Shown piece by piece: positions 34,157-43,169 of a stretch of 64,000 bases of DNA. Made by a program: the position numbers and the translations under genes. This stretch comes from an uncultured Collinsella sp. (lineage in GTDB: Bacteria; Actinomycetota; Coriobacteriia; Coriobacteriales; Coriobacteriaceae), in the NCBI GenBank assembly GCA_934646815.1, contig CAKUEW010000004.1, positions 53,164 through 117,163 on the forward strand. Direction: 5' to 3'. Positions within the stretch are counted from its first letter, which is position 1, and every line of letters starts with the position of its first letter. The notes under the pieces are model-generated. The model did not search any database. It was not told the origin of the DNA and saw only the letters and a program-made list of their open reading frames with translations.

Positions 34157-36925
34157 TTATGCGCCGTCCGCGGGCGCTTCCGTCGGCGCAGTCGTGGTGG
34201 TTCCCGGAGCGATATAGCCGTACTCGAGCATCACCGAGAGCGCATGCTGCTTCCATGCGGCGCGCTCGTCGTCATTGTAGTTGTCCTTCGCCCACGTCGC
34301 CATGGCCTCCTCGGCATCCTGCGGAACCAGGCCCTGGCTGTCGGCCATCATATACAGAATGCCGATGATATCGAATTCCTGCTCGGTCAGCTCGTCCTTG
34401 GAGGTGGCCTTGATCAGCCCGTGGTCGGCACCATAGCGGCAAATGTCCGTCAAAACGGTGATAAGGCCCGTTGGGATGGTCGATGCATCATCGGCCGTGG
34501 CAGTGGTATCCGCCGTGGCCTCCGCGGAAGCATCGACCGCGGCATCGCCTGCGGGGGCGCTCTCGGTCGCGGGAGCATCCTGTGTAGCGGCATCGTCGGC
34601 AGCCGTCGCGGCGACCGGCGTCTCGACCACGGTGGTCATAGGATCGACCGGCGCAGGCGAGGCGACAACCTCGGCCCAATCCGAATACACGCCATCGATA
34701 AAGGCACGCACGTGGAAGGTTCCCGGCTGCGAGATGACCATGGTGCCGTCCGTGGCGACCGAGATACCCTTGCTCTCGAGCTCCTGGGCCTCCCAGCTGC
34801 AAGTCCTATCGACCTCCTTGCCCGTCGTGTCGTAGACCGTTGCCGTAAGGCCTTCGATACCGTTCAGGTTCTCCTCCATGCCTACGACCGTCTGCGCCGA
34901 GCCCTCGAGCTTGATGCTGCCGTTGAACGGTTCGGGAGCCACGTCGCTTACCTTGTATTTGTAAGCCGCGGCGTCAATCTCGTCATTGGTCGAAACATGC
35001 CCGTTTACATCTACGTAAGTATCCTCGGGGATAAAGTACTTCACGTAGGCGGTACCGGCCTTTTTGCCCACCACGACCTGTTCGTGCGTGACGGGGTCGG
35101 TCTGGATCTCGATGACGTCGGACTTGCACTCCTTGCCCTTCTTGTCCACCACGCGCCAGTCACCCGACGACTTCACAAAACCGTAGTAGTCAACATCGTC
35201 CTCGTCCCTTGCGCGCACGCGATAGGAAGAGATGGGATCTTCCTCTCCCACCGTAAGCCTTCGGGTCTTATCGGTCTGCAGCGACACGAGAATCTTCGAT
35301 ATGGGCTTAATGGGCTGCGGGGTGCCCAGCTGCGTATCGACCGTCACCGACTCAAACGACAGGTTGGAGCCCGTAATGGACATGGGATAGGTGGCGGCCA
35401 TGTCGTTGAGCACATTGCACGTACGCGGAGCGCCGCCATTGCGCGAAGGCACCTCGCGATCGGCCAGGACCGAATTCCAGTCGATGGCACGCACCATGTG
35501 GTTGTTGGTGCGATGCGACCAGCTCGTGACGTTTCCGGCGGTGGTGTCGTAGCCATCGTCGCCACGATGCGCGATCGAGCGCAGATACAGGTTCTGCACG
35601 GCATCGGTCGACTGGTCGCCAAAGGTGGTATAGAACGAGCGCTGGTCGTAACCGGCGGTATGGAACTCCTGCACGGCGGCGTTATCGTCATAGCACTCGC
35701 CGTTCATGTTAAAGATGATCACATCGAACGTCACGCCGACCGGCTGGTCGTAGTCCTCCGACAGCGTGGTGGTGGAGCTCGTCTGCTTGCTGTTGACCTG
35801 CGTGTGGGCGGGAATCGTCATGTTGACGGTGACCGACTGGTTGTCAGTCGTGGTGATCGAATGCTCCTCGGTCTTGCCCGCTTCCCACAGCTGCGACATG
35901 GTGGCCTCGGCCGAAAACGAGGTCTCGATCTCCTCGCTCGCCGTCCCGGGAACGCCCAGCGACTCCTTAAGGCTCACCGATGCACCCCACGAACCGCCCT
36001 TGGAATACGACGCGGACTCAGAGGTGGTCGTGGCGACCGTCTCCTCGGTGCCGCGGGCAAGCGTGATGGACTGCGAGGCGTCCTCATAGCCGACGTTAAG
36101 TGCCGAGGTAACGAGCTGCTGCTCGGTCTTAGAGTCCACAAAGGAATAGCCCGGGGCGTCCTCGGGCGCGCAGTTGAGCTTATTCTCGCTGTTGAGCTGC
36201 TGCACCCTAAAGTTGTAGAACGCGATGCCAAAGCCGTTGAAGTCGTACTGGTAGGTACCGCCGAGCTTGTCCACGCAGGCGATCGTGGCGTAGATCACGT
36301 CCTGCTCGGTCTTGTCCTGCGAAAGGCCATCGAGCGGCACATACTTGCGGAAGTCGGACCCGGTCAGCTTATGGTCGATGCAGTCGGCAATGTCATCGGT
36401 CAGACGCTCGTAGACCGCGTTAAGGCTTTTTGCAGACGTCAGGCCGCTCTGAATGGACCTATCGGCACCGTCCGAATGCTCGCCGTTGCCACCCGAAAGC
36501 GCGTCATACAGATAGATGTAGTGGCCTTTGCCAAAGTCCTTCTCAAAGCCCTTGCCGGCGTGGTCCCAGTAGAGGAAGTCCCCGGAATCATCGCCTCCGC
36601 CATAGCCCAAAATGTTATAGGCAAGCGACGCCCAGTTGGGCAGCACCTTTTTGACGGCGGCCGTGTAGAACGAGACGTTGTCGTACATCGTGGTGCGACC
36701 CTCGAGCTTGCCGTCATCGATATCCACGAACGTGCAATCGCGATCGTTGACCTTGATGGTGAGCGGGTTGACAACGTCTCCGTAGAGCTCTTTGCGCGAT
36801 TCGTCCTGCAGGGCAAAGCCGCTGGCGGGCATTCCGCACAACGCCGTTGCGGCCACGACAACCCAGCACAGGGCCATCTGCGCTCCCCGGCGCACTCGTT
36901 GCAAAAATCTGGTGAGGTTTTTCAT
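34157..36925 (-). CDS. Large secreted protein with aerolysin-like (ETX/MTX2-like) middle region
   Basis: The function is unknown. The 922-residue protein has a signal peptide (basic start, hydrophobic 17-31, likely cut near Ala38) and no LPXTG or true lipobox. Residues 40-265 form an unrecognised, aromatic- and Gly-rich domain. Residues about 270-410 alternate Ser/Thr with hydrophobics, with SVTVNMTIPAHTQVN and FDVIIFN, the style of aerolysin/ETX-MTX2 pore-forming proteins. About 540-660 and 665-755 look like Ig-like (BIG-type) beta domains. An Ala/Thr/Asp linker (757-818) and a helical C-terminal domain (819-907) follow. The ATG at 36925 follows GGGAGG. It sits between rplS and ppdK, behind the ppdK terminator. 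Confidence 0.75.
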   Translation of the reverse strand: MKNLTRFLQRVRRGAQMALCWVVVAATALCGMPASGFALQDESRKELYGDVVNPLTIKVNDRDCTFVDIDDGKLEGRTTMYDNVSFYTAAVKKVLPNWASLAYNILGYGGGDDSGDFLYWDHAGKGFEKDFGKGHYIYLYDALSGGNGEHSDGADRSIQSGLTSAKSLNAVYERLTDDIADCIDHKLTGSDFRKYVPLDGLSQDKTEQDVIYATIACVDKLGGTYQYDFNGFGIAFYNFRVQQLNSENKLNCAPEDAPGYSFVDSKTEQQLVTSALNVGYEDASQSITLARGTEETVATTTSESASYSKGGSWGASVSLKESLGVPGTASEEIETSFSAEATMSQLWEAGKTEEHSITTTDNQSVTVNMTIPAHTQVNSKQTSSTTTLSEDYDQPVGVTFDVIIFNMNGECYDDNAAVQEFHTAGYDQRSFYTTFGDQSTDAVQNLYLRSIAHRGDDGYDTTAGNVTSWSHRTNNHMVRAIDWNSVLADREVPSRNGGAPRTCNVLNDMAATYPMSITGSNLSFESVTVDTQLGTPQPIKPISKILVSLQTDKTRRLTVGEEDPISSYRVRARDEDDVDYYGFVKSSGDWRVVDKKGKECKSDVIEIQTDPVTHEQVVVGKKAGTAYVKYFIPEDTYVDVNGHVSTNDEIDAAAYKYKVSDVAPEPFNGSIKLEGSAQTVVGMEENLNGIEGLTATVYDTTGKEVDRTCSWEAQELESKGISVATDGTMVISQPGTFHVRAFIDGVYSDWAEVVASPAPVDPMTTVVETPVAATAADDAATQDAPATESAPAGDAAVDASAEATADTTATADDASTIPTGLITVLTDICRYGADHGLIKATSKDELTEQEFDIIGILYMMADSQGLVPQDAEEAMATWAKDNYNDDERAAWKQHALSVMLEYGYIAPGTTTTAPTEAPADGA

Positions 36926-36966
36926 CGCTGTCCTCCCATCAGTTGCCAATGTTTGTCACATAACGT

Positions 36967-37001
36967 AAAACGCCGCCGCGTCCACAGGGGGCGCGACGGC
37001 G
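36967..37001 (-). terminator. Terminator of ppdK
   Basis: A 10-bp GC-rich stem (36971-36980 with 36992-37001, one G-U pair) is followed on the minus strand by TTTTACG. It separates ppdK from the secreted-protein gene. Confidence 0.75.
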
Positions 37002-37041
37002 TGAAGGGGGGCGCTCAAGGCGCAAACGGAACGCGACTCCG

Positions 37042-39792
37042 TTAAGCGGTGCGCTTGGCCTCGAGTTTGGCCTGGGCGGCAGCCAGACGTGCCAGGGGCA
37101 CACGGTAGGGCGAGCAGGAAACGTAGTCGACATCGGCCACGTTGAACAGGCCCTTGATGGACTTGGGATCGCCGCCGTGCTCACCGCACACGCCAAAGTG
37201 CATGTCGGGGTTGGTGGCACGGCCCTTCTCGACGGCCATGCGCACCAGCTCGAGCACTGCAGAGTCGATGGTCTCGAAGGGGTTCTCCTTCAGAATCTTC
37301 TTGTGCAGGTACAGCGGGATGAACTTGGCCTCGGCGTCGTCGCGCGAGAAGCCAAAGGTCGTCTGAGTCAGGTCGTTGGTGCCAAAGCAGAAGAAGTCGG
37401 CGTGATGGGCGATCTCGTCGGCAACCATGCAAGCGCGCGGCAGCTCGAGCATCGTGCCAACGGGGATGTTGAGCTCCACGCCTTCCTCCGCGGAAACCTC
37501 GGCGATCACGCGCTCGATAACCTCGCGGGTCTGGACATGCTCAGCTGTGATGGAGACGAGCGGGACCATGATCTCGGGACGCGGGTCGACGCCTTCCTTA
37601 ATAAGGCGGGCGGCAGCGGTTGCCACGGCGCGGACCTGCATGAGCGGCAGATCGCCAAAGACGACGGACAGGCGCACGCCGCGCAGGCCAAGCATCGGGT
37701 TGGACTCGACCATACCATCGATGCGACGCAGGCGGGCACGCAGGGCTGCGAGCTCCTCCTCGCTGGCGCCGGCAGCCTCCTTCTTGGTGATGACGACCTC
37801 AAGCTCACGCGGATCATCCAGGAACTCGTGCAGTGGCGGGTCGATCAGGCGCACGACCACATCGCGACCGGACATGGTCTTGAACATAGCCAGGAAGTCC
37901 TCAGTCTGAACCTTGAGCAGATCGGCCAGGGCCTGCTGCTTTACGGCCTCGTCGTCGGACAGGATGAAGCTCTGGATAATGTTCTTGCGGTCACCCAGGA
38001 ACATATGCTCGGTGCGGCACAGGCCGATAGCCTCGGCGCCAAACTCGAGTGCGAGCTCGGCGTCCTCGGGGTTGTCGGCATTGACGCGCACATGATTGGC
38101 GTGGCCACAGGTCTCGTCCAGGCGAATCTCGTCGGCCCAGGACAGGATGGTGTCCAGATCGCCGGTGAGCTCGGCGGAGACCAAGTCCACGGCGCCGTCG
38201 ACGACGATGCCCTGGGTGCCATCGATAGAGATGATGTCGCCCTCGTGCAGCTCGCGGTCGCTGCCCTCGATGCGCACGACCTTCTCGGCAGCATCGATGT
38301 GGAAACGCTCGACACCGCAGACGCAGGGCGTGCCCATGCCACGCGCGATAACGGCAGCGTGGCTCGTCTTGCCGCCGTGGCTCGTCAGGATACCTTCAGC
38401 GGCGACCATGCCCTTCAGGTCATCGGGGTTAGTCTCCCAACGGACCAAGATGACCTTGTGGCCCTCGGCAGAACGCGCGACGGCGTCATCGCTCGAGAAC
38501 ACGACCTCGCCCACGGCGGCACCGGGGCTGGCGTTAAGGCCGCAGGCAAGCGCCTCGTACTTCTTGGAGGAATCGAACTGTGGGTGCAGGAGCTGGTCGA
38601 GCTGAGCGGGATCGATACGGCCCACGGCCTCCTCGCGAGTGATCAGGCCCTCCTCGACCATCTCGATGGCGATGCGCAGGGCGGCGGTGGCGGTGCGCTT
38701 GCCCACACGGGTCTGGAGCATCCAGAGCTTACCCTGCTCGATGGTGAACTCGATATCGCACATGTCGCGATAGTGGTCCTCGAGCGTCAGGAAAACGCGC
38801 TCGAGCTCCTCACCTGCGGACTCCAGGCCCGGGGTGGTCTTGAGGTCGGCGATGGGCTCGGTGTTGCGGATGCCGGCGACGACGTCCTCGCCCTGGGCGT
38901 TGACCAGAAAGTCGCCATAGAACTCCTTGGTGCCGTCGGCCGGGTTGCGCGTAAAGGCGACGCCGGTCGCAGAGGTCTCGCCCTTGTTGCCAAAGGCCAT
39001 GGCCTGGACGTTGACGGCGGTGCCGAGCTCGTCGGAAATACCGTGCTGCCTGCGGTAGATGCAGGCACGCTCGTTCATCCAGCTGCCAAACACGGCCTGG
39101 ATGGCAAGGCGCAGCTGCAGCTCCGGGTCGTGCGGAAACACGGGCTTGCCGTCGACAACCTCGAGCTCGGGGTACAGGGCGGCCTCGACGTTGTCCGAGA
39201 AGATGTCCTTAAAGGTCTCGACGAGCTCCTGCAGGTCCTCGGCCGAAAGCTCGGAATCGACGCGGACGCCGGCGACCAGGCGAGCCTGGGTCAGGGCATT
39301 CTCGAACAGGTCGGCATCGACACCCATGACGACATTGGAGAACATCTGGATAAAGCGGCGGTAGCTGTCCCAAGCAAAACGCGGGTTTTGAGTCTGGGCA
39401 ATGAGGCCCTGGACGGAATCGTCGTTAAGGCCCAGGTTGAGGACCGTGTCCATCATGCCGGGCATGGAAAACGGAGCGCCCGAGCGCACCGAGACGAGCA
39501 GCGGATCGTTGGCGTCGCCAAGCTTCTTGCCGCAGCGGGCCTCGAGGTCGGCCTCGGCGGCGACGATCTCGTCGAGCGCGCCGGCAGGCCAAACGTTGCC
39601 GGCACCGGAGTACTCAACGCAGGTCTGGCAGGTAATGGTAAAGCCGCCGGGAACCGGCAGGCCGATACGGCTCATCTCGGCAAGGTTTGCACCCTTACCG
39701 CCAAGCACGAAATTCATGGACTTGTCGCCCTCAGTTACGCAGGCTCCCTGGGCGTCGGTTCCAAAACGATAAACCCTCTTGCAATCGCTCAC
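37042..39792 (-). CDS. ppdK: Pyruvate, phosphate dikinase
   Basis: Interconverts pyruvate, ATP and phosphate with PEP, AMP and diphosphate; in fermenters it can run glycolytically or supply PEP. The 916-residue protein has the ATP-grasp N-terminal domain (NFVLGGKGANLAEMSRIGLP). The phosphohistidine swivelling domain has GGKTSHAAVIARGMG, with the catalytic His. The PEP-binding barrel includes GLCRTEHMF and HFGVCGEHGGDP. Translation starts at GTG after GGAAGGGG. The DUF299 regulator is the next gene upstream, so reversible phosphorylation of PpdK is likely. Confidence 0.97.
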   Translation of the reverse strand: MSDCKRVYRFGTDAQGACVTEGDKSMNFVLGGKGANLAEMSRIGLPVPGGFTITCQTCVEYSGAGNVWPAGALDEIVAAEADLEARCGKKLGDANDPLLVSVRSGAPFSMPGMMDTVLNLGLNDDSVQGLIAQTQNPRFAWDSYRRFIQMFSNVVMGVDADLFENALTQARLVAGVRVDSELSAEDLQELVETFKDIFSDNVEAALYPELEVVDGKPVFPHDPELQLRLAIQAVFGSWMNERACIYRRQHGISDELGTAVNVQAMAFGNKGETSATGVAFTRNPADGTKEFYGDFLVNAQGEDVVAGIRNTEPIADLKTTPGLESAGEELERVFLTLEDHYRDMCDIEFTIEQGKLWMLQTRVGKRTATAALRIAIEMVEEGLITREEAVGRIDPAQLDQLLHPQFDSSKKYEALACGLNASPGAAVGEVVFSSDDAVARSAEGHKVILVRWETNPDDLKGMVAAEGILTSHGGKTSHAAVIARGMGTPCVCGVERFHIDAAEKVVRIEGSDRELHEGDIISIDGTQGIVVDGAVDLVSAELTGDLDTILSWADEIRLDETCGHANHVRVNADNPEDAELALEFGAEAIGLCRTEHMFLGDRKNIIQSFILSDDEAVKQQALADLLKVQTEDFLAMFKTMSGRDVVVRLIDPPLHEFLDDPRELEVVITKKEAAGASEEELAALRARLRRIDGMVESNPMLGLRGVRLSVVFGDLPLMQVRAVATAAARLIKEGVDPRPEIMVPLVSITAEHVQTREVIERVIAEVSAEEGVELNIPVGTMLELPRACMVADEIAHHADFFCFGTNDLTQTTFGFSRDDAEAKFIPLYLHKKILKENPFETIDSAVLELVRMAVEKGRATNPDMHFGVCGEHGGDPKSIKGLFNVADVDYVSCSPYRVPLARLAAAQAKLEAKRTA

Positions 39793-40097
39793 GATACTTC
39801 CCCTTCCATGCGCTCGCGCGCACGACCGTGGTACGAATCGACCCGCCGGATGCGGGCCGTGTGGGTACTATACGGCGGGTTTTGTTCGCACGTTTGAAGA
39901 GGGCGCGACGTCTGGTAAACGTGATAAAAATGGCGGTAAACGGTAGGTAAAGGTGGTTACCTTATGAAGATACCACTGTAAGAAACTTGCAGGTCAGATG
40001 CAAGAAATAATGCTAAATCGCTTTAGCAAAAACAGCTAATTTGGGACGAGGCTTTTTTAACTACGCAATAGCCAGATGGGATAAATTATTCAGGATG
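39793..40097. promoter_or_regulatory. ppdK upstream region with phased GGTAAA repeats and small dyads
   Basis: No gene is seen in this stretch. A likely ppdK -10, TATAGT on the minus strand, lies at 39867-39872. Upstream of it, GGTAAA occurs on the plus strand at 39914, 39935 and 39946, spaced 21 and 11 bases, followed by GGTTACC. Beyond are the dyads CTTGCA/TGCAAG (39988-40006) and GCTAAA/TTTAGC (40013-40028). These look like binding sites, regulator unknown. Confidence 0.45.
40036..40061 (+). repeat. Dispersed GGGACGaGGCTTTTTT-type element
   Basis: AGCTAATTTGGGACGAGGC followed by TTTTTTA nearly matches a copy near 48153-48181 and shares GGGACGGGGC with the arms of the hairpin at 40098-40160. 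It has the form of a portable terminator. Confidence 0.5.
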
Positions 40098-40160
40098 ATC
40101 TTTCTGGGACGGGGCTTAAAAAATCATCGCTGTGGCCAAAGGGCCCCGTCCCAGAAAGAT
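40098..40160 (-). terminator. Long perfect hairpin after the PpdK regulator gene
   Basis: An 18-bp perfect stem (40098-40115 with 40143-40160) begins at the stop codon of the regulator gene. On the minus strand ATTTTTT lies inside the loop rather than after the stem. On the plus strand TACTTTTG follows. It likely stops transcription between the regulator and ppdK, but its form is unusual. Confidence 0.55.
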
Positions 40161-41035
40161 TACTTTTGTTGGGCCCGGCTGGCGGCGCGGCGGGCTCGGG
40201 CCTCTTGGATTTCCTCAAGATGCGCAATAATCTCGGCGGCGCTCTCCTCGATCGCCTTGCCGTCGGTGCGCACCACAAAGCAGCCCAGGCGCTTCATCAA
40301 GGCACGGGCCTCCTCGAGCTCACCGCGCACGCTCTCGGGCTCGGCATACGAACCGGCAACGGCGCGGGCGTAATCGTCACCCAGGCGGCTGTCTCGAATT
40401 TCAGAAATCACATCGACGGTCGAAATCAGACCGAACAAGCGCATCGGGTCGACCCCGTAGATCGACTTGGGCGGCTCCATGCCATGGGCCAGCGGGACGT
40501 TTGCGACCTTATAGCCCTGATAGGCAAGGTACATGGAAAGCGGCGTCTTGGAGGTACGCGAGACGCCCAGCAGCACAATGTCAGCACCCGAAAGATCGTC
40601 GCAACCGCGCCCGTCATCGTGCTCCACAAAGTACTCCATGGCCTCGATGCGATGGAAATACCGGTCGTCTGTCTTATGGATCACGCCCGCCACGCCCTTG
40701 GGCGGCACACCGACAAGCGATGACAGCACGGCAAGCGTCGGGCCGATTAAGTCGACCGAGCGGATATGCAGCATGCCCAAGTAATCGAGTACACGGGCAC
40801 GCAGAGCCGGATCCACGATCGTATGGAACACGGCAATGTCGCGATGGTCGGCATCAACGCGCGGACCCACAAACGACTTGACCTGCTCCACCGAGGACAC
40901 CTTGGGCAGGCGCAAAACGCGAAAAGCCCCTTCATCAAATTGCCCGGACGCCGCAAGCACCACCTCGCAAGCGGTATCGCCGAGCGAGTCGGAGATAACG
41001 ATAACGGTGGGACGAGCGGTGACCGGGCAATCCAT
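40160..41035 (-). CDS. PpdK regulatory protein (DUF299 kinase/phosphorylase)
   Basis: Bifunctional enzyme of the PPDK-regulatory/PpsR family. It inactivates its target by ADP-dependent phosphorylation of a threonine next to the catalytic histidine, and reactivates it by phosphorolysis. The 291-residue protein has VIVISDSLGDTA near the N-terminus and the P-loop-like GVSRTSKTPLSMYLA, both family signatures. The ATG follows AAAGGAG. The adjacent ppdK is the obvious target; no PEP synthase gene is in view. Confidence 0.92.
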   Translation of the reverse strand: MDCPVTARPTVIVISDSLGDTACEVVLAASGQFDEGAFRVLRLPKVSSVEQVKSFVGPRVDADHRDIAVFHTIVDPALRARVLDYLGMLHIRSVDLIGPTLAVLSSLVGVPPKGVAGVIHKTDDRYFHRIEAMEYFVEHDDGRGCDDLSGADIVLLGVSRTSKTPLSMYLAYQGYKVANVPLAHGMEPPKSIYGVDPMRLFGLISTVDVISEIRDSRLGDDYARAVAGSYAEPESVRGELEEARALMKRLGCFVVRTDGKAIEESAAEIIAHLEEIQEARARRAASRAQQK

Positions 41036-41069
41036 GCGGGGCTCCTTTTGCGCTTACGCGCAGGCTAGC

Positions 41070-43166
41070 TTACTTTTTGCGGGCAAGCTCACCGATGTTG
41101 GCGATGCCGGAGAAGACGGCCTCAAAGCGGTTGAGCAGCTTAAGGCGATTATCGCGGAGCTGCTCGTCCTTGTCCATGACCATAACCTCGTCAAAGAAAC
41201 GGTCGATGGGCGCACGCAGGGCGGCGAGGGCGGCAAAGGCTGCCGGGTAGTCCTCGGCGGCGAGGGCGGCATCAACGGCAGCCTGAGCGGCCTCGGAGGC
41301 GTCGGCAAGCGCGAGCTCGGCCTCGCCCATCAGGCTGCGATCGTACTCCGCACCCAGCTCGGGCTTGGAGATGTGCGCAGCACGGGCGTAGGCGGTGGCC
41401 AGGTTGTCGAAGGTCTCGGCGTCGTTCTTGCGGGCCTCGTCGAGTGCGGCGCAGCGGGCTAAGAACACGGACGGGGCGATAATGTGCACGGCGGAGACGG
41501 CGGCAACGGTATCGGCCGGGACCTTCTCGTCGCGTGCCATGCTCACCAGGCGACCGTGGAAGAAGTCGCGGACCTGCTGAGCGACCTCGGCGGCGTCAAA
41601 CTCAATACCCTGCTCGCGGTAAAGCTCCAGGCCAAAATCGATGAGCGACGTGGGGTCGATCGGCAGACGGTCGCGCAGGATGTTGATGATGCCGATAGCG
41701 GCACGACGCAGCGCGTAGGGGTCCGAAGAGCCGGTCGGGGGCTCGCCGATGGCAAAGATACCGGCGATGGTATCGAGCTTGTCGGCGCAAGCCACGATGC
41801 AGCCAGCGGTGCCCTCGGGCAGCTCGTCGCCGGCAAAGCGGGGACGGTAGTGGTCGCGGATGGCGTGGGCGACCTCGTCGTTTTCCCCCATCGCGGTGGC
41901 GTAATAACCACCCATCACGCCCTGCTGGCTCGTAAACTCGACAACGGCGTTGGACACCAGGTCGGCCTTGCACAGATGTGCGGCGCGAGCGGCGTCGGCA
42001 GCCAGGTGGGCGCCCAGATGGGCCTCGCGGACAATGGCAAGCGCGAGCTGCTCAATGCGCTCGGACTTGGCAAGCACGCTACCAAGCTTTTCCTGGAAGG
42101 CGACCTTGGCCAGACGCTCGCGGAACTCGTCGAGGGAGATCTTCAGGTCCTCCTCGTAGAAGAACTTGGCGTCGTCCAGACGGGCGCGCACAACGCGCTC
42201 GTTACCGTCGATCACACGCTCCGCGTTCTCGGGCTTGCTGTTGGACACAACCACAAACTCACGCGTGAGCTTACCCTCGCCGTCATAGATCGGGAAGTAG
42301 CGCTGGTTGGTGAGCATGGACTCGCAAATAATCTCATGCGGAACCTTGAGGAACTCCTCGTCAAAGGTACCCACGAGCACGGTCGGCCACTCGCAGAGGT
42401 TGATGACCTCCTCAAAGACCTTCTTGGGCGTGTCGACATGGCAACCGGGACGCGCGGCCTCGACCTCGGCGATACCGGCAAGGATAGCCTCGCGACGACG
42501 CTCGGCAGAAAGCACGCCGGCCTCCTCGAGCACCTGCTCGTAGACGGCAGGACTGGCGACAACGTGCTCGCCGGGGCCCAGCACGCGGTGACCGCGCGTG
42601 GTGTTACCGCTCGTCACGTCGGCAAACGACACGGGCACAACGTCCTCGCCCAACAGGCAACAGATCCAGCGGACCGGGCGCACGAATGTGGCGTGCTCGT
42701 GGCCCCAGCGCTGGGAGCGGTAGTTGGGCCACTGCAGGCCGGCGATGGTCTTCTCGCACAGGGCTGTCAAAATCGGGGTGGCCGGAGCAGAAGGGATGTT
42801 CTTCTCGGCAAAGACGTACTCGCGACCGTCGGTGTCCTCGCGGCGCACCAGGTCCTCGGCAGCCACGCCGCACTTGCGGGCAAAGCCCTGGGCGGCCTTG
42901 GTGGCGTTACCGTCGGCATCGAAGGCAATGTTGGCGGCGGGGCCGCGCTTGACCTCGTGGACCTCGTCGGTCGCGGTGGCGACATCTGCCACAAGCGCGG
43001 TCAGACGACGCGGGCTCGAGATCACGCGGACCTCGCCGTGAGCCAGACCGGCCTCGTCCAGACCCTTGGCAATCATGGTGCCAAGCTGCTTGACGGCATT
43101 GTTCAGCGGTGCGGAGGGCATTTCCTCCGTACCGATCTCAAACAGGAAATCCTTAGCGTCTGCCAT
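41070..43166 (-). CDS. glyS: Glycyl-tRNA synthetase beta subunit
   Basis: Tetrameric (alpha2beta2) GlyRS beta chain, which carries tRNA-binding and HD-like domains. The 698-residue protein starts DFLFEIGTEEMPSAPL, has LPKR-equivalent and FVRPVRWICCLLGEDVVPV motifs, and ends in an anticodon-binding-like helical region. It begins three bases after glyQ. The two-gene GlyRS is the bacterial type. Confidence 0.97.
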   Translation of the reverse strand: MADAKDFLFEIGTEEMPSAPLNNAVKQLGTMIAKGLDEAGLAHGEVRVISSPRRLTALVADVATATDEVHEVKRGPAANIAFDADGNATKAAQGFARKCGVAAEDLVRREDTDGREYVFAEKNIPSAPATPILTALCEKTIAGLQWPNYRSQRWGHEHATFVRPVRWICCLLGEDVVPVSFADVTSGNTTRGHRVLGPGEHVVASPAVYEQVLEEAGVLSAERRREAILAGIAEVEAARPGCHVDTPKKVFEEVINLCEWPTVLVGTFDEEFLKVPHEIICESMLTNQRYFPIYDGEGKLTREFVVVSNSKPENAERVIDGNERVVRARLDDAKFFYEEDLKISLDEFRERLAKVAFQEKLGSVLAKSERIEQLALAIVREAHLGAHLAADAARAAHLCKADLVSNAVVEFTSQQGVMGGYYATAMGENDEVAHAIRDHYRPRFAGDELPEGTAGCIVACADKLDTIAGIFAIGEPPTGSSDPYALRRAAIGIINILRDRLPIDPTSLIDFGLELYREQGIEFDAAEVAQQVRDFFHGRLVSMARDEKVPADTVAAVSAVHIIAPSVFLARCAALDEARKNDAETFDNLATAYARAAHISKPELGAEYDRSLMGEAELALADASEAAQAAVDAALAAEDYPAAFAALAALRAPIDRFFDEVMVMDKDEQLRDNRLKLLNRFEAVFSGIANIGELARKK

Positions 43167-43169
43167 GGC

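Noticed and set aside
36829-36925. Lipobox in the secreted protein's signal peptide
   Set aside because: The Cys in ATALCG is preceded by Leu rather than Gly, Ala or Ser, and another Cys lies in the hydrophobic core; a normal signal peptide fits better.
33746-37045. 1099-codon plus-strand frame over rplS and the secreted-protein gene
   Set aside because: It crosses two genes and a promoter, and has no family motifs; it is a high-GC shadow.
37177-39897. 906-codon plus-strand frame over ppdK
   Set aside because: Antisense shadow of a well-supported gene, with repetitive Gly/Asp/Val composition.
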